The notes under the pieces are model-generated. The model saw only the letters and a program-made list of their open reading frames with translations. It was not told the origin of the DNA and ran no database searches. From Streptomyces pactum (lineage in GTDB: Bacteria; Actinomycetota; Actinomycetes; Streptomycetales; Streptomycetaceae), in contig NZ_JACYXC010000001.1 in NCBI RefSeq assembly GCF_016031615.1, positions 3,968,001-4,032,000 on the forward strand: 64,000 nt of DNA, in the 5' to 3' direction. Position 1 is the stretch's first letter. The number at the start of each line of letters is the position of its first letter. This document shows positions 17,540 to 26,041 of this stretch, piece after piece. The translations under genes and the position numbers were made by a program.

Positions 17540-17663
17540 TGCAGGGCCCTCAGGGTGCCGGGCCGCGGTGGTGCGGGGCCGTCAGGGTCACCGGGTCGTG
17601 GAGGTGCGGGGCCGTCAGGGCCCCGGGGTGCAGGGCGGTCAGGGCCGCGGTGGCGCGGGGCGG
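17540..17663. repeat. Degenerate tandem repeats of about 38 bp
   Basis: Units of the form GTGCGGGGCCGTCAGGG recur three to four times between the crystallin terminator and the stop of the convergent ABC permease gene. Confidence 0.6.
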
Positions 17664-19328
17664 TCAGGACGCCAGGTCCCGGTGGCGCAGTGCCGCCAGG
17701 CCCGCCGCAGGCAGGACCACCGACAGGCCGGTCAGCCAGAGGAACGGCGTCGCCGAGACCTCACCGCCCGGCAGCTTCGGCAGGTGCCCGAAGGGCGACA
17801 CGTCCACCACCCACTGCGGCAGGTCGGCCGCCGGCCCCAGCCAGCCGATCGCCACGACCGCGCCGACCACTCCCCAGACGGCCGGGGAGAGCTGGGGCAG
17901 CAGACCGACGACCAGGACCGCCAGACCGGTGATCACCCAGACCGCCGGCAACTGGGCGAGCATGGCGGCCAGCACCGGGGGCAGTTCCCCGCCGAGGTCA
18001 CCGGTGGCGGCGCCGAACCCGATGCCCAGCGCCAGGCCGCCGGCGGCCAGCAGTACCGCCGGGCCGAGGTAGGCGATCAGCAGGTGGCTGCCGGCCCAGC
18101 GCAGCCGGCCGACCGGGTGTGACAGCAGCGGTTCGGCCCGCTGCCCGGTCTCCTCGCCGCGCAGCCGCAGCACCGAACCGGCGGTGTACACCGTGGTGAC
18201 CAGGCCGAGGATGCTCACCATGGCGGCGAGGAAGGCTTCCGAGACACCCTCCTGCCCGCCCATCCGCCGGAACAGGTCGCGGGCGCCGGTGTTGTCGCCG
18301 ATGATGTCGCCCACCCCGTCCGCGATGCTGCCCAGCACCGCCCCGGCGAAGACCATGCCGACGGCCCAGCCGAGCAGCGAACCGCGCTGGAGGCGCCAGG
18401 CCAGGCCGTACACGCCGCCCAGGGCGGGGCCGGCCGAGGCCGGGCCGGGGCGGGCCGGCCAGAACCCGGTACCGATGTCGCGGCGGGCCACCAGCGCGTG
18501 GGCCACCGCCGCGGACACGGCGGTGAGCAGGGCCGACAGGGCCAGGGGCCACCACCGGTCGCCGGCGAACGGGCGGACGGCCCCGGCCCAGCCGAGCGGT
18601 GACAGCCACCCCAGCACATGGCCGGACCCCGTGGTGGCGTCGCGCGCCGCGTCGCCCGCCATCCGCAGCAGGAAGGCGATGCCCAGCGCGCCCAGGGCGA
18701 TGCCCCGGGCCAGCCGCGCGTTCTCGGTGAACTGCGCGGCGACGGCGGCGAGGGCGGCGAAGACCAGGCCGGTCAGGCCCACGGAGAGGCCGAGCGCCAC
18801 GGCGCCCGCCGGGTCCTCGCCGAGCAGCGGACCGGTGACCAGCACGGCCGTCGCGGCGTTGGCGAGGACGGCGGTGAGCAGCGCGGCGGTGACGCCCGCC
18901 CGCCGGCCCACCATCCCCGACGCCAGCGCCTCCTGACGGCCCGTCTCCTCCTCCTCGCGGGTGTGCCGGACCACCAGCAGCACGCTCATGATGCCCGCGC
19001 CGACGGCGAGGAAGCCGCCCACCCGCCAAGCGGTCAGCGCTCCCAGTGAGTCGCCGAACGCCGGGCCGAACAGCGCCCGGGTCGCCCCGCTGCCGTTGGT
19101 GTTCTCCACCAGGTCGGCGCGTTCGGCGGCGGTGGCGTACATCGACTCCAGCCGGTCCTTCGTGCTGTAGGTGATCAGCCCCAGGGTCAGCACCCAGGCG
19201 GGCAGCATCACCCGGTCCCGGCGCAGCGCCAGCCGGAGCAGGGTGCCGGTGCCCGCCAGGTGGCGGTTCGGGCGCGGCCCGGCCGCGGGGGCGCGGGTGC
19301 CGGCCGGTGTGCCGGCGGTCGTGGTCAT
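17664..19328 (-). CDS. ABC exporter permease (two-repeat, ABC-2-like)
   Basis: 554 residues with about twelve hydrophobic segments arranged as two similar halves, each opening with a hydrophilic loop (for example LFGPAFGDSLGALTAWRVGG in the first half). This is the integral subunit matching the ATPase encoded just upstream; the ATG overlaps the ATPase stop as ATGA. Together they probably export an antibiotic-like or lipid substrate. The start is set by the coupled overlap. Confidence 0.88.
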   Translation of the reverse strand: MTTTAGTPAGTRAPAAGPRPNRHLAGTGTLLRLALRRDRVMLPAWVLTLGLITYSTKDRLESMYATAAERADLVENTNGSGATRALFGPAFGDSLGALTAWRVGGFLAVGAGIMSVLLVVRHTREEEETGRQEALASGMVGRRAGVTAALLTAVLANAATAVLVTGPLLGEDPAGAVALGLSVGLTGLVFAALAAVAAQFTENARLARGIALGALGIAFLLRMAGDAARDATTGSGHVLGWLSPLGWAGAVRPFAGDRWWPLALSALLTAVSAAVAHALVARRDIGTGFWPARPGPASAGPALGGVYGLAWRLQRGSLLGWAVGMVFAGAVLGSIADGVGDIIGDNTGARDLFRRMGGQEGVSEAFLAAMVSILGLVTTVYTAGSVLRLRGEETGQRAEPLLSHPVGRLRWAGSHLLIAYLGPAVLLAAGGLALGIGFGAATGDLGGELPPVLAAMLAQLPAVWVITGLAVLVVGLLPQLSPAVWGVVGAVVAIGWLGPAADLPQWVVDVSPFGHLPKLPGGEVSATPFLWLTGLSVVLPAAGLAALRHRDLAS

Positions 19329-20305
19329 CGCGCGGTCCCCTTCCCGCCGCGGGCGGCGCGGGGGGTGCGGCGGGTCCCGGCGGTGCGCCGGGCCGTGGCG
19401 GTGTGCCGGTCCGCGGCGGTGGAGCCCTCCTGGTAGTGGCGGAGGAACAGCTCCTCCAGGGTGGGCGGCCGGCTGGTCAGGCTCCGCACCCCGGTCCCGG
19501 CGAGCCGCCGCAGCACCGTGCCCAGGTGCTCGGCGTCCACCTGGAGCGACACCCGGCCGCCGTGCGCCTCCAGGTCGTGGACGCCGGGGAGGCCGGACAG
19601 GCCGTCCGGCGGGCCGGCCAGCTCGGCCGTCACCGAGGTGCGGGTGAGGTGGCGCAGGTCGGTGAGCGAGCCGGTCTCCACGGTCCGGCCCCGCCGGATG
19701 ATGCTGACCCGGTCGCACAGCGCCTCCACCTCGCTGAGCACATGGCTGGAGAGCAGCACGGTGCGGCCCTGGTCGCGGGCCTCGGTGACGCAGCGCTGGA
19801 ACACCTCCTCCATCAGCGGGTCGAGGCCGGAGGTCGGCTCGTCCAGGATCAGCAGGTCCGCCTCCGAGGCGAAGGCGGCCACCAGGGCCACCTTCTGCCG
19901 GTTGCCCTTGGAGTAGGCGCGGCCCTTCTTCGTCGGGTCCAGCTCGAAGCGCTCCAGCAGCTCCGCCCGCCGGTCCCCGTTCAGGCCCCCGCGCAGCCGT
20001 CCGTACAGGTCGATGACCTCTCCGCCGGTGAGGTTGCGCCACAGGGTCACGTCGCCGGGGACGTAGGCGAGGTGCCGGTGGAGGCCGACCGCGTCGTGCC
20101 AGGGGTCCCGGCCCAGGACCTCGGCGGTACCGCCGTCGGCGCGGAGCAGCCCGAGCAGGACGCGGATCGTCGTGGACTTCCCCGCTCCGTTCGGCCCCAG
20201 GAAGCCGTGCACCTCGCCGCGGCCGACCCGCAGGTCCAGACCGTCCAGCGCTTGGGTCCGGCCGAAGGACTTGCGGAGTCCGGACACCGTGATTGCCGTC
20301 GTCAT
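19325..20305 (-). CDS. ABC transporter ATP-binding protein (drug-export type)
   Basis: 326 residues. Walker A GPNGAGKST near residue 39, signature-region changes to YSKGNRQKVALVAAF (the usual LSGGQ is SKGNR), Walker B LLILDEPTSGLDPL, H-loop LLSSHVLSEVE. The SKGNXQK signature is common in DrrA/NatA-type exporters. A basic, Thr-rich tail follows residue 300. First gene of the two-gene exporter operon; its promoter region is shared with a divergent MarR/GbsR-type regulator and contains a palindromic operator. Confidence 0.92.
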   Translation of the reverse strand: MTTAITVSGLRKSFGRTQALDGLDLRVGRGEVHGFLGPNGAGKSTTIRVLLGLLRADGGTAEVLGRDPWHDAVGLHRHLAYVPGDVTLWRNLTGGEVIDLYGRLRGGLNGDRRAELLERFELDPTKKGRAYSKGNRQKVALVAAFASEADLLILDEPTSGLDPLMEEVFQRCVTEARDQGRTVLLSSHVLSEVEALCDRVSIIRRGRTVETGSLTDLRHLTRTSVTAELAGPPDGLSGLPGVHDLEAHGGRVSLQVDAEHLGTVLRRLAGTGVRSLTSRPPTLEELFLRHYQEGSTAADRHTATARRTAGTRRTPRAARGGKGTAR

Positions 20306-20325
20306 GATTCAGAAGCTACGGGTCG

Positions 20326-20341
20326 TTCGCAAATTTGTGAA
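20326..20341. promoter_or_regulatory. Operator candidate between exporter and MarR-type gene
   Basis: TTCGCAAATTTGTGAA is a 16-base palindrome with one mismatched pair, in a short AT-rich island in an otherwise GC-rich intergenic region of 87 bases. A TATAAA-like sequence follows at 20353. The size and position are those of a MarR/GbsR operator controlling both directions. Confidence 0.65.
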
Positions 20342-20392
20342 GCTGGAAAATGTATAAAATTGGGGGCCGGAGACGGGGAGAGGACGGACCAG

Positions 20393-21061
20393 GTGACCGG
20401 GGTGACGCAGACGGCCGACGGGGCCGGGACGACCGGGCCGGCGGGCGCGGGCCGGGCGACCGGACCGGGCGGTACGACCGGCCCGGCGGGGCCCGCGGGG
20501 GCCGGGAGTGCCGCAGCGGGCGGGAGTGCCACGGACGGCGCCGGGGACGGCCGTGACGGGGACCGGGCGGCGGACCGGCAGCGGGACGACGCCGCGGTGG
20601 GCCGCTTCATCGAACGCTTCGCCGGCGACCTCACCGACGCCGGCATGCAGCGCATGGCGGCACGGGTCTTCGCCGCGCTGCTCGTCTCCGACTCGGCCAG
20701 CCTGACCTCGGCGGAGCTGGCGGAACGGCTGCGGATCAGCCCGGCCGCGGTCTCCGGCGCGGTCCGCTACCTGTCCCAGGTGGACATGGTGGGCCGGGAG
20801 CGGGAGCCGGGCTCCCGCCGCGACCGCTACCGCCTCCACAACGAGCTCTGGTACACCACCTTCACCCGCCGCGACCAGCTGCTCACCCGCTGGGAGAACA
20901 CCCTGCGGGACGGTGTCCGGGCGCTGGGTCCGGACACCCCGGCGGGCCGGCGGGCCGCCGAGACGGCCGAGTTCTTCGAGTTCGTCCAGAACGAACTGCA
21001 CGGGATGATGGAACGCTGGCGCGCCCTCATGGCCGAACGCCGGGCCGCGGAGGGCAGCTGA
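20393..21061 (+). CDS. GbsR/MarR-family transcriptional regulator
   Basis: 222 residues. Residues 1-65 are Gly/Ala/Asp low complexity. A winged helix follows: ARVFAALLVSDSASLTSAELAERLRISPAAVSGAVRYL with a basic wing REREPGSRRDRYRL, then a C-terminal helical region. Divergent from the ABC exporter genes, so it most likely represses them and itself through the palindrome at 20326-20341 until a ligand is bound. The GTG start is preceded by GGGGAGAGG; a later start after the low-complexity part cannot be excluded. Confidence 0.85.
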   Translation: MTGVTQTADGAGTTGPAGAGRATGPGGTTGPAGPAGAGSAAAGGSATDGAGDGRDGDRAADRQRDDAAVGRFIERFAGDLTDAGMQRMAARVFAALLVSDSASLTSAELAERLRISPAAVSGAVRYLSQVDMVGREREPGSRRDRYRLHNELWYTTFTRRDQLLTRWENTLRDGVRALGPDTPAGRRAAETAEFFEFVQNELHGMMERWRALMAERRAAEGS

Positions 21062-21175
21062 CGGCAGCCGCCCGACCGCCGCGCCCGTACGGTCGGCGCC
21101 GGCTGCCGCGCCCGTACGGTTCGCCGCCCTGCAGGGGCCGGGCCCGCGGGCGGCCGGGCGCGGGGCGCGCCGGGG

Positions 21176-22417
21176 TCAGCCGTGCGGGGGCAGCAGCAGG
21201 CTCCAGCCGTCGGCGAGCACGGTCCAGGTGCGGGTCCGGACCGGCCCGCCGACGAGGGTGTCCGCCCGGTACCGGAAGTCCGGGCCGGAGACGGTGATCG
21301 CGCGGGCGCGGGCCACGACCGGGTTCCTGGCCCCCGGCGTGTGCACCACGACCTCGGCCAGCCCGGCGTCCGGGGCCGACACCGAGACCTGCTCCACCGG
21401 CTGGTCGAGGTCGGTCAGGAGCACCCCGTCGGCCTCCACCCGCAGCCGGTGGGGCTGCCGCGGCGCCCCGCCCCGGCGCGGGGTGCCGCCGAGGCCGGGC
21501 ACCGGTACGGAGAGCATCGCCAGCGCGGAGCGGGCGGTCCGTGCCGCGGGGCTCCACCAGGGCCGGTGCCGCTCGTCGTCCGTCCCGTCCGGGGGCGTGC
21601 CGGACGCCGGGGTGCGGCCGTCCTCGCCGCCCTTCCCGGAGGTGCCGGCGGCGGCCACGGGGCCGAGGAGGACGGGCTCGCGGCGGGCCGGCCGCGGGAT
21701 CCCGGGGGCGGTGCCGTCCGCCCGGTGCCCCGGCGGGTCCGGCGGAAAGCCGTCGAACGGCTCGTACGCGTACCCGCCGGGGCCGTATCCGTAAGGGCCG
21801 TACCCGTCGGGGCCGGGCCCGTCCGGGGCGTACCCGTAAGGGCCGTACCCGTCCGGGTCGTACCCGCCGGGGCCGTACCCGTAAGGGCCGTACCCGGCGG
21901 CACCGAACCCGCCGTGGCCGTCCGGGCCGCCGTGACCGTCCGGGCCGCCGCCGGAGGGGATCCGCAGACCGCCCAGCACCACCTGGCCGCTGTCGTCCTG
22001 GAGCAGGTCGAGCCGGCGTTCCCGGCCGCCGAGCACGGTGCGGGACGCGGCCACCGCGCCGGTGGGCACCCCCAGCGACCGGGCCAGTGCCACCGCGCCG
22101 GCGCTGCCCACCGGCACCACCGACAGCGCGGCCGCCGCCAGCTCCCGGCGGTGCTGGAGCACCCGCACCACGTGCAGCAGCGCCCGGTCGTCACCGACCA
22201 CCACCGGGCGGCGCGAGCCCCGGCGGGCGAGCGCCCGTACGACCTCCTCCGGCCGGTCCGGAAGACAGAGCTTGACGTCCGCGCCCGCGCACAGCACGTC
22301 TCTGGTGATCCGCACGGATTCGCCGTCCGTACGGCGCGCGGCGGGGTCGATGATCACGAGCAGCGGGCGCCCCCGGGCGTCCCGGGGAGAATCTCCGGCG
22401 GGGTCTGGAGCCGACAC
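21176..22417 (-). CDS. Diacylglycerol-kinase-like protein with inserted Tyr/Gly repeats
   Basis: 413 residues. The N-terminal part (20-150) follows the lipid-kinase catalytic fold, but the hallmark motifs are altered: VVGDDRALLHVVRVL where active enzymes have GGDGTXXEV, and VVPVGSAGAVALARSLGVP for the usual PLGTGNDFAR. Residues 175-220 are three 15-residue repeats starting GYGPYGYGPGGYDPD. The C-terminal part (330-413) is beta-rich and ends as in this family. Divergent from purA, as in S. coelicolor. Catalysis is doubtful. GTG start with AGGAAGG seven bases upstream. Confidence 0.78.
   Translation of the reverse strand: MSAPDPAGDSPRDARGRPLLVIIDPAARRTDGESVRITRDVLCAGADVKLCLPDRPEEVVRALARRGSRRPVVVGDDRALLHVVRVLQHRRELAAAALSVVPVGSAGAVALARSLGVPTGAVAASRTVLGGRERRLDLLQDDSGQVVLGGLRIPSGGGPDGHGGPDGHGGFGAAGYGPYGYGPGGYDPDGYGPYGYAPDGPGPDGYGPYGYGPGGYAYEPFDGFPPDPPGHRADGTAPGIPRPARREPVLLGPVAAAGTSGKGGEDGRTPASGTPPDGTDDERHRPWWSPAARTARSALAMLSVPVPGLGGTPRRGGAPRQPHRLRVEADGVLLTDLDQPVEQVSVSAPDAGLAEVVVHTPGARNPVVARARAITVSGPDFRYRADTLVGGPVRTRTWTVLADGWSLLLPPHG
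21758..21895. repeat. 45-bp in-frame tandem repeat, three copies
   Basis: Encodes the 15-residue GYGPYGY repeats of the kinase-like protein. Recurrent DNA element CGTACCCGTAAGGGC. Copy-number change would alter the protein without breaking the frame. Confidence 0.8.
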
Positions 22418-22447
22418 CTCGGTCCTTCCTCAGGTAATCTCTCGGTG

Positions 22448-22529
22448 CAAGAGCCCCTGTCGCTGTTGCGCCAGGGGCTTCGTCTATCCGGGGCACCGGT
22501 TCGACGGCTCTTGTGGCGTAGCTCGCCAC
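22448..22529 (+). promoter_or_regulatory. Structured purA leader, attenuator candidate
   Basis: Three elements: a terminator-like hairpin with arms AGCCCCTG (22452-22459) and CAGGGGCT (22472-22479) followed by TCGTCT; a competing pairing of CAAGAGCC (22448-22455) with GGCTCTTG (22506-22513) that would break the first hairpin; and a hairpin GTGGCG/CGCCAC (22513-22529). Mutually exclusive pairing is the layout of an attenuator. It ends about 43 bases before the purA start. Confidence 0.45.
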
Positions 22530-22571
22530 CACGCACGTTGGACATGCCCCGCCCGGAAGGGGTGTACGCCT

Positions 22572-23855
22572 GTGCCCGCACTTGTGCTGCTCGGTGCTCA
22601 GTGGGGTGACGAGGGCAAGGGAAAGGCCACCGACCTGCTCGGCGGCTCCGTGGACTACGTGGTGCGTTACCAGGGCGGCAACAACGCCGGCCACACGGTC
22701 GTCGTCGGCGACCAGAAGTACGCGCTCCACCTCCTCCCCTCCGGAATCCTCTCCCCGGGGTGCACCCCGGTCATCGGCAACGGTGTCGTCGTGGACCCGG
22801 CGGTCCTGCTCTCCGAGCTGAGCGGACTGAACGAGCGCGGCGTGGACACCTCCAAGCTGCTCTTGAGCGGTAACGCCCATCTGATCACGCCCTACCACAC
22901 CACCCTCGACAAGGTGACCGAACGCTTCCTCGGCAAGCGGAAGATCGGCACCACCGGGCGTGGGATCGGCCCGACGTACGCCGACAAGATCAACCGGGTC
23001 GGCATCCGCGTTCAGGACATCTTCGACGAGTCGATCCTCCAGCAGAAGGTGGAGGCGGCCCTCGATTTCAAGAATCAGATTCTGGCCAAGCTCTACAACC
23101 GCCGCGCCATCGCCGCGGACCAGGTCGTGGAGGAGCTGCTGGGCTACGCGGACAAGCTCCGCCCGTTCGTCTGCGACACCACCCTGGTGCTCAACAACGC
23201 CATCGACGAGGGCAAGGTCGTGCTCTTCGAGGGCGGCCAGGGCACGCTGCTCGACGTGGACCACGGCACGTACCCCTTCGTCACCTCCTCCAACCCGACC
23301 GCGGGCGGTGCCTGCACGGGTGCCGGCGTCGGCCCGACGAAGATCAGCCGGGTCATCGGCATCCTCAAGGCGTACACCACGCGCGTCGGCGCGGGCCCGT
23401 TCCCGACCGAGCTGTTCGACGAGGACGGCGAGAAGCTGCGCACCATCGGCCACGAGCGCGGGGTGACCACCGGCCGCGACCGTCGCTGTGGCTGGTTCGA
23501 CGCGGTCATCGCGCGCTACGCGACCCGGGTCAACGGCCTCACGGACTTCTTCCTCACCAAGCTCGACGTGCTCACCGGCTGGGAGCAGATCCCGGTCTGC
23601 GTCGCCTACGAGATCGACGGCAAGCGGGTCGAGGAGCTGCCGTACAGCCAGACCGACTTCCACCACGCCAAGCCGGTGTACGAGATGCTGCCCGGCTGGT
23701 CGGAGGACATCAGCAAGGCGAAGACCTTCGCCGACCTGCCGAAGAACGCCCAGGCGTACGTGAAGGCGCTGGAGGAGATGTCCGGCGCGCCGATCTCGGC
23801 GATCGGCGTCGGCCCGGGCCGCGACGAGACGATCGAGATCAACTCGTTCCTGTGA
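22572..23855 (+). CDS. purA: Adenylosuccinate synthetase
   Basis: 427 residues. GTP-binding loop GAQWGDEGKGK at residues 8-18, QGGNNAGHT near 35-43, GTTGRGIGPTYADK near 128-141, ERGVTTGRDRRCGWFDA near 296. It joins IMP and aspartate to adenylosuccinate using GTP, the first step from IMP to AMP. The GTG start gives VPALVLLGAQWGDEG, the normal N-terminus. Preceded by the structured leader described at 22448. Confidence 0.96.
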   Translation: MPALVLLGAQWGDEGKGKATDLLGGSVDYVVRYQGGNNAGHTVVVGDQKYALHLLPSGILSPGCTPVIGNGVVVDPAVLLSELSGLNERGVDTSKLLLSGNAHLITPYHTTLDKVTERFLGKRKIGTTGRGIGPTYADKINRVGIRVQDIFDESILQQKVEAALDFKNQILAKLYNRRAIAADQVVEELLGYADKLRPFVCDTTLVLNNAIDEGKVVLFEGGQGTLLDVDHGTYPFVTSSNPTAGGACTGAGVGPTKISRVIGILKAYTTRVGAGPFPTELFDEDGEKLRTIGHERGVTTGRDRRCGWFDAVIARYATRVNGLTDFFLTKLDVLTGWEQIPVCVAYEIDGKRVEELPYSQTDFHHAKPVYEMLPGWSEDISKAKTFADLPKNAQAYVKALEEMSGAPISAIGVGPGRDETIEINSFL

Positions 23856-24030
23856 GTCGCGTGAGCCGCGCCGCGTGAGCCGTTGCCGCGGAGCGGTGCG
23901 GCTCCGGGTGCGGCGACCGCACCGCACGGGCCGTCAGGACACCGGGCCCCGGCCGCGCCCCGCCGCGCGACCGGGGCCCGGTGCCGTCCGGGCACCCCGA
24001 GGGCGCCGGGCCCCGCCCGGGACCGGCCTG

Positions 24031-24097
24031 CCCGTAAGGGGCCGGTGCCCCTTGAGGGGGCCGAGGGCCCGTACGAGGCCGGGGTGCCCCTTACGGG
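24031..24097. terminator. Bidirectional terminator candidate after purA
   Basis: Small hairpin AAGGGGC (24036-24042), loop CGGT, GCCCCTT (24047-24053). A larger alternative pairs CCCGTAAGGGG (24031-24041) with CCCCTTACGGG (24087-24097). It sits between purA and a convergent gene. Confidence 0.5.
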
Positions 24098-24149
24098 ACG
24101 CGGGCGGCCCCGGGGTGCCGGGGCCGCGTTCCGGCCGGGCGGTGGTCCG

Positions 24150-24557
24150 CTACTGCTCCGGGCAGGGGAACTCCGGCCGGGCCGGGTGCGGATCGCAGGC
24201 GACCAGGCACACCGAGAGGAACCGCTGGCCGGTGAGGTACCAGCCCCCGGCCACGTCCTCACCGCCGGCCGCCGCCCGCCGGGCGCTCTCCACCTTCCCG
24301 GCGATCCGCTCCACGTCCCGGTCGTGCGCGGTGGCGAAGGCGGAGGCGTGTTCCCGGGCCCGCTGCCCGAACCAGGCCGCGGCGGCACCTGGGTCGTCCC
24401 AGGTCCCCTGGACGAACGGGCGCGGCTTGAGCAGCCAGTGCGCCAGTTCCAGCGGGACGACGCGGGCGGTGGGGAACTCCGGGTGGCCCGGGCGGCGGGG
24501 CCCGTCCTTCGCGAGTTCGTACCCCGAGCCGAGCCAGAGATAGCCGTGGTGGTGCAT
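24150..24557 (-). CDS. Hypothetical protein of about 135 residues
   Basis: Begins MHHHGYLWLGSGYELAKDG and ends DPHPARPEFPCPEQ. Soluble, mixed composition, with a helical part KVESARRAAAGGEDVAGGWYLTGQRFL; no signal peptide or membrane segment. I do not recognise the family. Codon bias is that of a real gene. It may start six codons earlier at a GTG (24575). It follows the 44-residue peptide gene at 24636-24770 on the same strand with a gap of about 80 bases, so the two may be co-transcribed. Confidence 0.6.
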   Translation of the reverse strand: MHHHGYLWLGSGYELAKDGPRRPGHPEFPTARVVPLELAHWLLKPRPFVQGTWDDPGAAAAWFGQRAREHASAFATAHDRDVERIAGKVESARRAAAGGEDVAGGWYLTGQRFLSVCLVACDPHPARPEFPCPEQ

Positions 24558-24635
24558 GGTCGCTGTCCGCCTCACTGCGAAGGAGGGCGGCCGGTGTGCA
24601 CGGGCCCGCCCTCGGCGTGGTGCCTGGTCCGGCCG

Positions 24636-24770
24636 TCAGCGCCGGCCGCAGCCGTCACCGCTCCCGCAACCGCCCTGCTGACCGCCGGGGGTCGGGGCGT
24701 CGGTGTCCGGCATGGTGTCGCCGTCATCCGGATCGTGCCGGACGAGGGCCTTGAATCCACTCAGGCGCAT
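24636..24770 (-). CDS. 44-residue peptide with Cys/Gly C-terminus, unknown
   Basis: MRLSGFKALVRHDPDDGD at the N-terminus, an acidic middle, and a C-terminal GGQQGGCGSGDGCGRR with two cysteines. An AGAAGGGA box nine bases before the ATG supports translation. The shape (helical or charged leader, then a short Gly/Cys core) resembles precursors of modified peptides, but no modification enzyme is recognised nearby, so this stays a hypothesis. It could equally be a small metal-binding protein. Confidence 0.5.
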   Translation of the reverse strand: MRLSGFKALVRHDPDDGDTMPDTDAPTPGGQQGGCGSGDGCGRR

Positions 24771-24918
24771 CGGGAAGATCCCTTCTGTGCGACAACGCCG
24801 CGCGAGGACGTTCCGCGCGCGGTGGAGCACGTGCACCCGTTCCGGCAGGGCTCGACCTGCCAGGGCTCCGGTCCGGCCGGAACGGGGGTCTGGGTGGCAG
24901 CCTCGGTGGCGGTCCGGT

Positions 24919-25131
24919 TCAGCGCCGCCGCGCCTGGAGATGGCGGTGGACCGCCAGCAGGGCCTGTGCCGTCTCGCACCCCCGCGCGGACATCCGGCAC
25001 GCATGGCATGTGTCGAAGTGGTCGAAGACCGCCCGCCAGGCGCGCGCGACGCGTTCCCCGCCGAAGGCGCGCCTCTTCGCGGGACGCGGCCGCATGGCCC
25101 GCGGCACCCCGCTCCCTGCCGTCTGCTGCAT
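24919..25131 (-). CDS. Small basic protein with CXXC-type zinc-binding pattern
   Basis: 70 residues, rich in Arg. Centre: HFDTCHACRMSARGCETA, with a His and three Cys spaced as in small zinc ribbons, followed by an amphipathic helix LLAVHRHLQARRR. TAACGT lies seven bases before the ATG (25139-25144), the same leaderless layout as other genes in the window. Divergent from the DUF6879/XRE pair and upstream of the 44-residue peptide on the same strand. Function not known. Confidence 0.55.
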   Translation of the reverse strand: MQQTAGSGVPRAMRPRPAKRRAFGGERVARAWRAVFDHFDTCHACRMSARGCETAQALLAVHRHLQARRR

Positions 25132-25172
25132 GAACCGGACGTTAGGGACGGGCAGATGGGGCCGGAGGAGAC

Positions 25173-25190
25173 TATTCGCGATTATTCGCG
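25173..25190. promoter_or_regulatory. Direct repeat in the DUF6879 promoter region
   Basis: TATTCGCG twice with a 10-base period (25173-25180 and 25183-25190), AT-rich against its surroundings, about 90 bases before the DUF6879 start and 40 bases before the divergent small gene. One helical turn apart, it looks like a protein-binding site; the XRE regulator downstream is the obvious candidate. Confidence 0.45.
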
Positions 25191-25271
25191 CGAGCGGGGT
25201 CGCTATGCGTCGACATTCTCACGGAGAGTGGAGATGCTGTAGCGGACGGTCTCCGATGAGAGGAATGAAGC

Positions 25272-26023
25272 ATGGCGCGCAGGCTGCGCTTCAATGGGAC
25301 GAACTCGGGTGAAGACGGTTGTCCGTCTGTCCACGAGGATCTGGACACCGGTGAGGTCATCGTGCACGGCCCGCCGCTCACCGACCCCGACGACCTCGCG
25401 CAGCTCCAGCACTTCTCGGAGGGCGAGGTGGCTGTCGTCGTGCCGCGCGAGGTCCTGGTGGACTGGGCGCCGAAGGACGCCACCCGGGCCGCGCGGACCA
25501 TCGACCTGCGTGAGTTCGGGAGTCTCTTCGGCAAGTTCGAGCACACCGCCTGGCGGCTTGAGACCCGGCGCCGCTTCGCGAGCGATGAAGCCGGCGCCGA
25601 CTACCAGGAGTTCGTCAGGACAGGCACCGCACCGCTGGCCGCCGGTCACCCGTTCTTCGGCATGATCCGGGCGCAGACGGAACAGGGCGAGCGGTGTGAG
25701 CGCGTGCGCATCGTGGACAATCCGCCGACGATCGGTCAGCGGTACCTCATGTTTTCGGCGAGGCGGAACAGGGCGGCGGGCGAGGACATCCGCAACCTGT
25801 GGCGTGCCGAGGCCGATCTGCTGAGGCTGCCCGCCGAGGACTTCTGGATCTTCGACTCGCGGCTCGTTGCGCTGCTCAACTTCGACGACGACGACAACCT
25901 GGTCGATGTCGAGCTGATCAAGGAGCCCTCCGGGTGCTGCGGTACTGCCAGTACCGGGACGCGGCATGGCACCACGCCGTCCCGGGCGAGAGGTTCGAAG
26001 CCAAGCTGCCTGCCCCCGAGTAG
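25272..26023 (+). pseudogene. DUF6879 family protein, frameshifted near the C-terminus
   Basis: Frame from 25272 matches DUF6879 up to about 25930: IDLREFGSLFGKFEHTAWRL, ERVRIVDNPPT-GQRY, AGEDIRNLWRAEADLL, EDFWIFDSRLVALLNFDDDD, VELIKEPS. The conserved ending VLRYCQYRDAAWHHAVP continues in a different frame and stops at 26023, 18 bases before the XRE gene. One base appears to be missing near 25930. Unrepaired, the first frame runs to 26045 with an unrelated Ser/Thr/Gly tail. The first 75 residues (MARRLRFNG...VLVDWAPK) look like the separate small protein that usually precedes DUF6879, apparently fused here. GAGAGGA ribosome binding site. Confidence 0.75.
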
Positions 26024-26041
26024 CGGTCTACCGTTGGACCG

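Noticed and set aside
22490..22515. CCGGTTCGACGG in the purA leader considered as a tRNA T arm
   Set aside because: No acceptor, D or anticodon arm can be built around it.
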